Shown piece after piece: positions 9,327 through 17,338 of a DNA stretch of 42,275 nt (within the stretch, counting starts at the first letter, position 1; every line of letters starts with the position of its first letter). The notes beneath the pieces are model-generated. The model was given only the letters and a program-made list of their open reading frames with translations, ran no database searches and was not told the origin of the DNA. A program made the translations under genes and the position numbers. The stretch is from assembly GCA_029287515.1 (NCBI GenBank), contig JARFQZ010000251.1:1-42275 (forward strand), written 5' to 3'. The stretch comes from Lysobacterales bacterium. Lineage in GTDB: Bacteria; Pseudomonadota; Gammaproteobacteria; Xanthomonadales; SZUA-36.

Positions 9327-10427
9327 TCAGGACAAAGACCGGTCCTGGTCAATAAGGGACTCTTCCCTGGCCAGGCGAAGATCGTTTTCCACCATTTCCC
9401 TGACCAGCTCGCTGAAAGACGTTTGGGGCGACCAACCCAGCTTCTCACGGGCCAGGCTGGCATCACCCAACAGCGTCTCCACCTCGGCAGGCCGGTAATA
9501 CCGGGGATCGATCTGGACAACCGTATCGCCTGCCCGGAAAGACAGTTCGTCGTTTTCGGACCAGGCTACGACGGCTTTTTCTTCGGCACCATCGCCCTCC
9601 CAGTCCAATTGAACACCCATGCTTTCAGCCGCGGTGTTGACGAAATCCCTGACCGAATACTGTTTGCCTGAAGCAATGACGAAATCGATCGGCTCCTCGT
9701 GCTGCAACATCAGCCATTGGGCCTCTACATAATCCCGGGCATGCCCCCAATCCCGGCGGGCATCGAGGTTTCCGAGATACACACATTCATCCAGTCCCCA
9801 TCCGATCCGGGCAAGGCCCCGGGTGATTTTTCGAGTGACGAATGTCTCACCTCTCAGCGGGGATTCGTGGTTGAACAAAATACCGTTGCATGCGAACAGG
9901 CCATAGGACTCGCGATAATTGACCGTTATCCAGTAGGCATACAATTTTGCCACTCCGTAAGGGGAACGAGGATAAAACGGCGTCGTTTCCGATTGCGGCG
10001 TTTCCTGCACTTTCCCGAACAATTCGGAGGTCGAGGCCTGGTAGAAGCGACAGGTGTCTTCCAGCCCAAGGTTTCTCATGGCCTCGAGAATTCTGAGTGT
10101 GCCAACTGCGTCTGATTCCGCCGTGTATTCGGGTTCTTCGAAAGAAACGGCAACGTGGCTTTGTGCCGCCAGGTTGTAGATTTCATCCGGTTGAACCCGC
10201 TGGATGGTTCTTTGCAGGCTGGAACTGTCCGTCATGTCTCCGTAGTGCAATGTAAGCCTGGTGCTTTCGACATGCGGGTCGGAATAAAGGTGATCGATGC
10301 GGGCCGTATTGATCAGGGACGCACGGCGCTTGATGCCATGCACCTCGTAACCCTTGTTCAACAGGGATTCCGCCAGGTAGGCCCCGTCCTGACCGGTAAT
10401 GCCGGTGATGAGTGCGGTTTTAGTCAT
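9327..10427 (-). CDS. gmd: GDP-mannose 4,6-dehydratase
   Basis: Converts GDP-D-mannose to GDP-4-keto-6-deoxy-D-mannose, the first committed step to GDP-L-fucose (and to GDP-rhamnose or perosamine). At 366 residues it has the normal length. Visible motifs are the NADP-binding GITGQDGAYLAE at 9-20, GIKRRAS, the QASTSELFGKVQE active-site segment near 130-142, and the catalytic Tyr157/Lys161 in SPYGVAKLYAYW. The ATG follows a good GAGGAAG ribosome site that overlaps the ugd stop region nine bases upstream. With fcl next, the fucose branch is the likely one used. Confidence 0.97.
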   Translation of the reverse strand: MTKTALITGITGQDGAYLAESLLNKGYEVHGIKRRASLINTARIDHLYSDPHVESTRLTLHYGDMTDSSSLQRTIQRVQPDEIYNLAAQSHVAVSFEEPEYTAESDAVGTLRILEAMRNLGLEDTCRFYQASTSELFGKVQETPQSETTPFYPRSPYGVAKLYAYWITVNYRESYGLFACNGILFNHESPLRGETFVTRKITRGLARIGWGLDECVYLGNLDARRDWGHARDYVEAQWLMLQHEEPIDFVIASGKQYSVRDFVNTAAESMGVQLDWEGDGAEEKAVVAWSENDELSFRAGDTVVQIDPRYYRPAEVETLLGDASLAREKLGWSPQTSFSELVREMVENDLRLAREESLIDQDRSLS

Positions 10428-10436
10428 GGCTCTTCC

Positions 10437-11759
10437 TCAGGGCCTCCCAATCGCGTAATAGGTTATTCCTCGACGGCGGACGACTTCCGGCGACCAGATG
10501 TTGCGCCCGTCAACAATGACCGGTTGCTTCATTTCAGATGCCAGGCGGTCAAAATCGGGAGCCCAGTAAAGCTTCCATTCCGTTATCAGGACCAGGGCAT
10601 CGGCTCCGGCTGCAGCCTCGTAAGGGTCATCCACGGTCCGGAATCCGTCGCGGCCCTCGAAAAAACGTCCGGCCTCGGCCGCCGCTTCCGGATCGTGCGC
10701 TCGCACGCTGCCGCCGGCAGACAGGATGGAATTGGCCAGGTTGATGCTCGGCGCCTCGCGCATATCATCCGTATTGGGTTTAAACGAAAGACCCCAGAGA
10801 GCGACCGTAAGACCGGATAATTTACCTTCAAAATGTCGGTTAACTATCTCAAATGGTTTATTTTTTTGACGGTCATTGACCGATTCTACAGCCCGAAGCA
10901 ATTCCGCTGCATAACCGTTCTCACTGGCGGTGCGCTCCAGCGCCCGAACATCCTTGGGAAAGCAGGAACCACCGTAACCTGCCCCGGGATAAATGAATGA
11001 GTAACCGATCCTGGGGTCCGAACCAATCCCGTTACGCACATGTTCGATGTCTGCACCCACGTGAGACGCGACATTGGACAATTCGTTCATCAGGCTGATC
11101 TTCGTGGCCAACATGGCATTGGCAGCATACTTGGTCAACTCGGAAGAACGCACATCCATGCACAACAGCTTCTGGTGATTCCGGTTAAAAGGCGCATAAA
11201 GTTCACGCAACAGGTTTTCTGCCTGTTCGTTATCCACCCCGATCACGATCCGGTCAGGTTTCATGAAATCTGAAATCGCGGCCCCTTCCTTCAGGAATTC
11301 GGGGTTGGAAGCCACGGAAAAGCTAACGCTGACACCGCGTTTGGCCAACCCGGCGTCAATCGTCGCCCGGACTTTCTCACAGGTACCCACGGGCACTGTA
11401 GATTTGACGACCACGAGCAGTGGATTTTCGATGTGCCGCCCGACTGCCTCAGCCACGGCCAGCACATGACTCAGGTCCGCCGATCCGTCTTCGCCAGGCG
11501 GCGTGCCGACGGCAATGAACAGCACTTCCGCGTGTTCAACCGCTTTTTGGATTGAAGTCGTGAATTCCAGCCTGTGCTGGCTGGAATTCCGTTTCAACAT
11601 GGTCTCGAGGCCCGGTTCAAAGATCGGCACAATGCCGTTCCTCAATCCCTCGACACGGGCTTCGTCTATATCCATGCAGAGCACGTGGTGGCCAACATCA
11701 GAAAGCCCTGCTCCGCTGACCAGGCCGACGTATCCGCTTCCTGCAATCGATACTCTCAT
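10437..11759 (-). CDS. ugd: UDP-glucose 6-dehydrogenase
   Basis: Oxidises UDP-glucose to UDP-glucuronate with two NAD+. The 440 residues show the N-terminal Rossmann motif GSGYVGLVSGAGLSD, the GTPPGEDGSADL loop, Lys210 in SELTKYAANAMLATK, and the catalytic Cys266 in YGGSCFPKD. GDP-mannose 6-dehydrogenase is a close paralogue and not fully excluded by eye, but the overall wording matches Ugd better. It lies 12 bases downstream of the FKBP gene and upstream of gmd-fcl, so both UDP-glucuronate and GDP-fucose would be made from one transcript, typical precursors for capsule or exopolysaccharide. A short AT-rich patch (10821-10870) covers the hinge before the C-terminal domain. Confidence 0.93.
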   Translation of the reverse strand: MRVSIAGSGYVGLVSGAGLSDVGHHVLCMDIDEARVEGLRNGIVPIFEPGLETMLKRNSSQHRLEFTTSIQKAVEHAEVLFIAVGTPPGEDGSADLSHVLAVAEAVGRHIENPLLVVVKSTVPVGTCEKVRATIDAGLAKRGVSVSFSVASNPEFLKEGAAISDFMKPDRIVIGVDNEQAENLLRELYAPFNRNHQKLLCMDVRSSELTKYAANAMLATKISLMNELSNVASHVGADIEHVRNGIGSDPRIGYSFIYPGAGYGGSCFPKDVRALERTASENGYAAELLRAVESVNDRQKNKPFEIVNRHFEGKLSGLTVALWGLSFKPNTDDMREAPSINLANSILSAGGSVRAHDPEAAAEAGRFFEGRDGFRTVDDPYEAAAGADALVLITEWKLYWAPDFDRLASEMKQPVIVDGRNIWSPEVVRRRGITYYAIGRP

Positions 11760-11771
11760 GGCGCTATGTTA

Positions 11772-12455
11772 TTAGTCGATACTCAACAGTTCGACTTCAA
11801 AAATTAAGGTTGAATTCGGACCGATGGGGCCGCCGCCGTTAGGCCCATAAGCCAGGTTCGGCGGAATGTAAAACATGAACTTGCTGCCGACCGGCATCAG
11901 TTGAACGCCTTCTGTCCAGCCGGGAATAACCTGGTCCAGCTGGAAACTGGTGGGTTGATTGCGGGAATAGGAGCTGTCGAATTCCTCACCGTTCAACAAA
12001 GTTCCGCGGTAGTGAACAGTCACTTTGTCACTGGCCGCAGGTTTTGCCCCGTCACCCATGACGACGACTTTGTACTGGAGCCCTGATTCGGTTACCTGGA
12101 CACCTTCTTTGGCGCGGTTCTCCAGCAGGAACTTGTCCCCTTCCTCGGCGTTTATCGAAGCCATGCTGGCTCGCTGCTGTTCAGCCTCGGCACGGCGGGC
12201 AGCGATGAACGTTTCACGGGCGGATGCTGCCTCCTCGGGCGTCATGGCCAGCGGATCACCGTTGTAAGTGGCCCTGACGGCTTCCAGCAACGTATCGATG
12301 TCGATATCCGCGCCTTGCTGTTTGAGGGAGGCACCGATATCCATGCCGATGATGTAACCCAGTTTCTGCGCCTCTGTTTCAAGCTCGGCCGCCAGCGCAG
12401 CAGTACTTAGCAGGGCAACAGACAACATTGCCCCCTTGATGAAAATCTGTTTCAT
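11772..12455 (-). CDS. periplasmic FKBP-type peptidyl-prolyl cis-trans isomerase (FkpA/Mip-like)
   Basis: Catalyses proline isomerisation during folding of exported proteins. The 227-residue product starts with a signal peptide (MKQIFIKGAMLSVALLSTAALA, cleavage near 22). A helical dimerisation domain (about 25-118, LGYIIGMDIGASLKQQG) follows, then a C-terminal FKBP domain (about 125-226) with VTVHYRGTLLNGEEFDSSY and the active-site segment VIPGWTEGVQLMPVGSK. The ATG at 12455 has an AGAGGAAAT ribosome site and is the only start that begins with the signal peptide; a start further upstream would add 61 residues without merit. It heads the run into ugd-gmd-fcl and has a convincing promoter of its own. 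Confidence 0.95.
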   Translation of the reverse strand: MKQIFIKGAMLSVALLSTAALAAELETEAQKLGYIIGMDIGASLKQQGADIDIDTLLEAVRATYNGDPLAMTPEEAASARETFIAARRAEAEQQRASMASINAEEGDKFLLENRAKEGVQVTESGLQYKVVVMGDGAKPAASDKVTVHYRGTLLNGEEFDSSYSRNQPTSFQLDQVIPGWTEGVQLMPVGSKFMFYIPPNLAYGPNGGGPIGPNSTLIFEVELLSID

Positions 12456-12484
12456 TTGAATATTTCCTCTTTGTGAAGGGGCGA

Positions 12485-12513
12485 ATTGTCCTCTAATCCA
12501 GCGGGTGTGGCAA
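12485..12513 (-). promoter_or_regulatory. sigma-70-type promoter for the FKBP-ugd-gmd-fcl run
   Basis: On the minus strand TTGCCA (12508-12513) and GACAAT (12485-12490) are spaced by exactly 17 bases, giving a 5' leader of about 25 bases to the FKBP ATG. It lies in the 86-base gap after the RND gene, separating the two transcription units. Confidence 0.6.
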
Positions 12514-12541
12514 TATCGATCGAAAATCCGGATGACCCTCA

Positions 12542-15500
12542 TCAGCGGCCAGGCGCCTTGAGCAACCAGTTGCTCAGAGTCGGCACCACACCCAGTGTCA
12601 GCACGGTCGCAGCAAGCAACCCTGAAATAATGGACCATGCCATGGGCGGCCAGAGCGTACTGCTGGCGAAGGTCAGCGGAACCAGGCCCGCCACCGTGGT
12701 GAGCGTGGTCAGCAAGATCGGTCGGGTTCGCCGGCTGACCGCCCGTGCCACGGCATCCGGCGTGGACATGCCCGAATCCAGGTTCGAATCAATCGTGTCA
12801 ATCAACACGATGGCATTGTTGACGACGATCCCCATCAAGGTGATCACCCCAAGCGTTGCAGTGAATCCGAAGGAATACCCGGTAAACAGCAGGCCGGGAA
12901 CCACGCCGGTTATCGCCAGTGGCACCGTTACCAGGATGATCATGACCCGGCGATAGGAGTTGAATTGCAATAACAGGAAAAACAGCAGCAGGATCAGCCC
13001 GATCGGAAGGGTTTTGAATAAAGCAGTATTGGCTTCACCGGAAGATTCCTCGTACCCTCCTGGAACGACGCGGATTCCGGGCGGCAGGCCGGACTCCGCC
13101 AGGCGCTGGAACACTTCATCGTAAATCTCCGGATAGGTCGCACCGGCGGTGAGTTCACTGAACACGGTGACCACCGGTTCGAGATCCAGGTGATGGATGA
13201 CTGCTGCCTGCCATTCCATGCTCGGCTGTCCGGTGTCCATCACGGGAATACCCATGCCGGCGCCTGCGTAAGCATTCACCGCAAGCAATTGACCCAGGTC
13301 GAAACGGCTGCCTTCGCGAGAACGCAGGACAATAGGCACAGGATCCTCTCCTGCACGGTAATGCCCGATGAATAATCCCTGGGTCTGCCGGGCCAGTGCC
13401 TGGGCCAACTGCCTGCGGCTCACGCCCCTGGCATCAGCAATCGAGTCATTGAATTCAAACCTGAGGCTGGGTATTCCGATGCCGAGATTGTGACGAACAT
13501 CCACCGTACCGGGAATCTCGCGCAGCATGGCCGTCAGCCTTTCTGCGAACCGGGCCAGTTGCTGCCGATCCTGTCCCACCACGCGGAGCTCCACCGGGGC
13601 GGGCGCCGGCGGTCCCTGGGACAGCCGCCTTGCAACAATCTGGACTTCCGGCCATCGACTCGCTGCCTGGTCGCGCACCCAGCCCATCAGAAAAGCCAGA
13701 TCCTCGATCTGCCGGGTATTGACCACCACCCTTCCAATTTGCGGGGCCCGGGGGTTTTCATTCAGGTTATAGAAAAACCGCGGCCCTGAATTGCCGGAGA
13801 ACGCAAACACCGCTTCACTCTCCTCGAACCCCGACAACTCGTCCGCCAGGGCGGTTGCAAAATCAGTCGTGATGCCAATCGGCGTGCCTTCCGGGAAATA
13901 GATATCCACCACCATTTGCCGGCGATCAGTGTCTGGAAAAAATTCCTGCCCGATCTGCCGGCTACCTGCGGCCGCGGCGATCACCAGCAGGACAGCCACC
14001 AGGATCACCCGCGTGCCGTGTCGAACTGAAAACCTGCCCACCCAATCACCGGCGCGCGCCATCCAGTGACTGCCCGAGGATCCCGCCCGAGGCTTCAACA
14101 CCACCTGGCTGATCAGCGGCGTGACCAGGATGGCGAACAGGTAGCTCATGCTGAGCATGATCAGAATGGTAATCGGTATCCCCCGGGTGAAATCCGCCGT
14201 ATCGCCACGAGAGATGGCCATGGGCACAAAAACGGCGAGCGTGGTTCCGGTCGCCGCGCCAAGCGGTCGCGCCAGTTCGATCACCGAAGTCACCGAAGCC
14301 TCCACGGCGCTGGCGCCGCGATCCCTGTGCCACTGGATGTTCTCCACCATGTCGATCGCATTATCGACCAGCATGCCGAGCGCAATGACCAGGCCGGCAA
14401 TAGCCATCTGGTGTAACACCCCGCCGCCCATGGCGAACAGCGAAAGCGACGACAGCGTGACCAGCGGGACTATGACTGCAACGACCAGGCCCATACGCGG
14501 TCCCATCAATAGCAGCAGCACTGTCCCCACGATCACGACTCCAAGCAACAGTGAATTTCCCAGTTCGCTGAGCCGGCTTCGTACATGCTCTGGCTGAAAG
14601 AACATCTCGTCAATCGTCAGCGGAGCGAATTCCGGTCGAATTTCTTCCACGAACGCACGTAACTGTTCGCCAAAACGAACCACGTTAATGCGATTCCGGG
14701 CCACGGTTACGGCGACGGCAACCACCTGCCTGCCGTTCATCCATGCCGTTTGCACCGGCGGGTCAGCCACCTCCAGTCGCACATCGGCAATGGAGGACAA
14801 TGGCACCGACTTGCCGCTTGAGAGCACAATCGGCGTACCGGAGATTTCGGCGATGCTGCGGAACTCGGTTTGCGGACGAACCAGGGTCTGACGACCGCCA
14901 ACCTCCACGAAACCGCCAGGAACTATTTCATTGCGCGATTGCAGTTGCGACATGATGATTTCAGGCGTCAGGCCCAGAGTCTGAATGCGCGCATCATCGA
15001 TCGCCACCGTGACCTGTTCGCCGGAATCGCCAAACAACCTGACCCGGGAAACCGCATTCATGGAATACAGGCGATTCTTCAGCCGCTCGGCGGCGCGCTG
15101 CAGTTCATCGATGTCGTCACTACCGCCAACAGCCAGAACCACGGTTGAGGCGTCTACCTGCCGGTCGTCAATGATCGGCTGCAATACGCCCTCCGGAAAC
15201 CGGGTCTGAGCACGGGCGACCGCGACGCGAATCCTGTCCCAGACATTGTCGGTGTCATAGACAGTCTGCTTCATGCCAATGATCGAATGCAGGAAACCCG
15301 CCCGGATGGTTGTCTTTATTTCATCAACCTCTTCGACTTCGCTGATTTCCTCTTCCAGCGGCCTGGCCACGAGGTGTTCTACCTGCTCGACATCCGCCCC
15401 GGGAAACCGGACCATCACATAGCCGTATCGGTAAGGAAAAGCAGGGTCCTCCTGCCTGATCATGCCCATCCAGGCGGCGAGGCCGGTGATCGATAGCATG

Positions 15501-15556
15501 ATCACGATGGAGATAATCATCCGCCGCTGGTCGAGTGATCGCGCCAGCCACTTCAT
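12542..15556 (-). CDS. RND-family efflux transporter, inner-membrane pump subunit
   Basis: A proton-driven pump of the AcrB superfamily, 1,004 residues against a usual 1,020-1,050. The layout is standard: transmembrane helix 1 (about 12-31), a large periplasmic porter loop, a helix bundle (about 335-500), a second porter loop, and a final bundle ending LSNWLLKAPGR. In helix 4 the usual AcrB aspartate pair is Asp398-Asn399 (GMLVDNAIDMVENI); a single aspartate here is seen in several RND subfamilies. Substrate cannot be told from sequence. The gene overlaps the adaptor gene by ATGA and so belongs with tetR and the adaptor. No outer-membrane channel is encoded nearby, so the pump would have to borrow a TolC-type protein from elsewhere. 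Confidence 0.92.
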   Translation of the reverse strand: MKWLARSLDQRRMIISIVIMLSITGLAAWMGMIRQEDPAFPYRYGYVMVRFPGADVEQVEHLVARPLEEEISEVEEVDEIKTTIRAGFLHSIIGMKQTVYDTDNVWDRIRVAVARAQTRFPEGVLQPIIDDRQVDASTVVLAVGGSDDIDELQRAAERLKNRLYSMNAVSRVRLFGDSGEQVTVAIDDARIQTLGLTPEIIMSQLQSRNEIVPGGFVEVGGRQTLVRPQTEFRSIAEISGTPIVLSSGKSVPLSSIADVRLEVADPPVQTAWMNGRQVVAVAVTVARNRINVVRFGEQLRAFVEEIRPEFAPLTIDEMFFQPEHVRSRLSELGNSLLLGVVIVGTVLLLLMGPRMGLVVAVIVPLVTLSSLSLFAMGGGVLHQMAIAGLVIALGMLVDNAIDMVENIQWHRDRGASAVEASVTSVIELARPLGAATGTTLAVFVPMAISRGDTADFTRGIPITILIMLSMSYLFAILVTPLISQVVLKPRAGSSGSHWMARAGDWVGRFSVRHGTRVILVAVLLVIAAAAGSRQIGQEFFPDTDRRQMVVDIYFPEGTPIGITTDFATALADELSGFEESEAVFAFSGNSGPRFFYNLNENPRAPQIGRVVVNTRQIEDLAFLMGWVRDQAASRWPEVQIVARRLSQGPPAPAPVELRVVGQDRQQLARFAERLTAMLREIPGTVDVRHNLGIGIPSLRFEFNDSIADARGVSRRQLAQALARQTQGLFIGHYRAGEDPVPIVLRSREGSRFDLGQLLAVNAYAGAGMGIPVMDTGQPSMEWQAAVIHHLDLEPVVTVFSELTAGATYPEIYDEVFQRLAESGLPPGIRVVPGGYEESSGEANTALFKTLPIGLILLLFFLLLQFNSYRRVMIILVTVPLAITGVVPGLLFTGYSFGFTATLGVITLMGIVVNNAIVLIDTIDSNLDSGMSTPDAVARAVSRRTRPILLTTLTTVAGLVPLTFASSTLWPPMAWSIISGLLAATVLTLGVVPTLSNWLLKAPGR

Positions 15557-16626
15557 TGCGTCATCCGGACCTGCTGGCCATTCGTCAGCGATCGGTGCCC
15601 GGCCACGACAACCCGGTCGCCGATTGCCAGACGGGCACCTTCCGATTCAACGGCAACTTCACCCTCAGCGATTGCCAGGATGCGCACAGGAATTTCCGTT
15701 ACCACGCCATCGGCCGCACGGAAAATTTTCGGGCTGCCGCCTACCGGGTCGACGATGGCCCCCAGCGGCACGATCATGCCTTCGACGTCGGCATATACAA
15801 CGAGGACTTCAGCCTGCATGCCGGCACGAATCATGGTGGATGAGGGATCAACGGGGATTTCGACCGTGACCGGGAACAGGCCCGTGTCTTTTTCACCGAT
15901 CGTCGACAATTCCGTCACCCAACCGGTTGATTCGTTATCCCCCAATTGGGGTACTTTTACGGTTAGCTCTTTGCCTATGTTCAGCTCACTGACCAGCGAA
16001 GCAGGCAACAATACCCGAACCTCGACTTTCTCCAGGCCCCCGATGTCCATGACTGCCTGGCCGGCGGAAACAAACTCTCCGGGTTCGACGATGACCGAAG
16101 AAATGACACCATCAAATGGCGCCAGCAAAGTCGCGTCTTCCAACCGCTGCCGGGTACCGGCCAGGTCCGCCTCGGCCCGCGCCACGGCTGCTTCCAGCGA
16201 GGCCAGCTCGGCTTCCCTTTGCTCCACACTCTCTTCTCCGACCGCTCCGGTCGTGGACAGCGAACGCTGGCGCGCCAATTCACGTTTCGCCTGATCTCTC
16301 TGGGTAAGGGCTTCCTGCAGGCGGGCAGCGGCCGCCCTTTGCGCCGGTCCAAGCTCGGGGTTGTCCAGCGTGGCCAATAGTTCACCCCGGCGAACGGCCT
16401 GCCCCATCTGTGCCGGCCGGGTGATCACAACACCCGGTGACTGGAACGCAAGCCTTGCCCTGTCCACCGGTACCAGTACGCCGTGAAATGAAAGTCGGTG
16501 GTTCAAACGCCCCTCCCGAACAACTACCGTCCGGACCGGTTGAGCCGACGGCTCATTGGCAACATCGGCTTTATCACAAGCGGTGATCAAAAAGATACAA
16601 AGCACCGGAAGTATCAAACGGGTCAT
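15553..16626 (-). CDS. RND efflux periplasmic adaptor (membrane fusion protein), probable lipoprotein
   Basis: Links the inner-membrane pump to an outer-membrane channel. The 357-residue protein has a lipoprotein signal with lipobox LITAC (Cys17), a biotinyl-lipoyl-like half motif (about 60-95, AFQSPGVV then GELLATLDNPELG), an alpha-helical hairpin (about 95-160, rich in Ala, Glu, Gln and Arg), the second lipoyl half (LLAPFDGVISSVIVEPGEFV), a beta-barrel domain and a membrane-proximal domain. It overlaps the stop of tetR upstream and the start of the pump gene downstream by ATGA in both cases, so the three are translationally coupled. Confidence 0.93.
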   Translation of the reverse strand: MTRLILPVLCIFLITACDKADVANEPSAQPVRTVVVREGRLNHRLSFHGVLVPVDRARLAFQSPGVVITRPAQMGQAVRRGELLATLDNPELGPAQRAAAARLQEALTQRDQAKRELARQRSLSTTGAVGEESVEQREAELASLEAAVARAEADLAGTRQRLEDATLLAPFDGVISSVIVEPGEFVSAGQAVMDIGGLEKVEVRVLLPASLVSELNIGKELTVKVPQLGDNESTGWVTELSTIGEKDTGLFPVTVEIPVDPSSTMIRAGMQAEVLVVYADVEGMIVPLGAIVDPVGGSPKIFRAADGVVTEIPVRILAIAEGEVAVESEGARLAIGDRVVVAGHRSLTNGQQVRMTQ

Positions 16627-17231
16627 TTCTGTGCGCCCTCAAAAAAGACTTTTTCGACACTTTCCAGAAAAGAGGAATCCAGGTCCTCTCCTTCCAGCTC
16701 GCTCCAGCCGGCGAACATGGCCCTGGCCTCAAACCACTGTGTGATGACATTGGTGACGATCAGCAGGAGGTGCGCAGGCGGCACATCGGAACGCAGCAAA
16801 CCGGTCTTTTGTGCTTCCCGCATTCGCTCCACGAAAGGAGCGAGCCGCTTTTCATCGTATTGGCTGCAGCTCAAATCCTGTTCCAGCTCTGCACGGGTAA
16901 GCAACTGCACCAGCACCGGGTCGTTTTTCAACAGCTCAAAATAGGCCCTGACAGAATTACGGATTTCTTCCAAAGTGACCCCACCCCTGCTGAACAGGGA
17001 TTTACGCTCCTCGACAAAATGACTGAACCGTCGCTCTTTCACCACCTGCCAGAGACCGTCTTTGCTGGAAAAATGATGCAGTATGAGGCTCTTGTGTGAA
17101 TGACTTTTCTGCGCAATCTGCGCCAGTGAAGTCGAGCCGAATCCCTGGGCGGCAAACAGGCTTTCAGCCGCGTCCAGAATCTGGGTACGTGTTGCCTCGG
17201 CATCCCGAGGCCTCCTCTTGATCGCTGTCAC
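16623..17231 (-). CDS. TetR-family transcriptional repressor of the adjacent RND pump
   Basis: A 202-residue TetR protein with an N-terminal helix-turn-helix (about 12-58; TRTQILDAAESLFAAQGFGSTSLAQIAQKSHSHKSLILHHF) and a C-terminal ligand-binding helical domain. It begins with GTG, preceded by an AAAGGG ribosome site. It is the first gene of the tetR-adaptor-pump unit and sits behind a palindrome that overlaps its promoter, so it most likely represses its own operon until a pump substrate binds. The inducer is unknown. Confidence 0.92.
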   Translation of the reverse strand: MTAIKRRPRDAEATRTQILDAAESLFAAQGFGSTSLAQIAQKSHSHKSLILHHFSSKDGLWQVVKERRFSHFVEERKSLFSRGGVTLEEIRNSVRAYFELLKNDPVLVQLLTRAELEQDLSCSQYDEKRLAPFVERMREAQKTGLLRSDVPPAHLLLIVTNVITQWFEARAMFAGWSELEGEDLDSSFLESVEKVFFEGAQK

Positions 17232-17242
17232 AGCAAAACCCT

Positions 17243-17266
17243 TTTATTTACCGATCGTTCAATAAA
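17243..17266. promoter_or_regulatory. TetR-type operator palindrome
   Basis: Two 12-base half-sites centred between 17254 and 17255 (CGATCG core) match at 10 of 12 positions, the outer parts being TTTATT and AATAAA. It lies just upstream of the tetR GTG and overlaps the -10 and start region of the promoter at 17265-17294. Size, symmetry and position fit an autorepressing TetR protein. Confidence 0.65.
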
Positions 17267-17294
17267 TATAATTTCCACCGATGTGTTGCGTCAA
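17265..17294 (-). promoter_or_regulatory. promoter of the tetR-adaptor-RND operon
   Basis: On the minus strand TTGACG (17289-17294) is followed after 18 bases by TATATT (17265-17270); TTATAT at 17 bases is an equivalent reading. The expected start falls within the palindrome. Confidence 0.55.
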
Positions 17295-17338
17295 GTTCAC
17301 CGGATGACGATCTGGGCTGTGAAGGGTATCCTTCCGAA

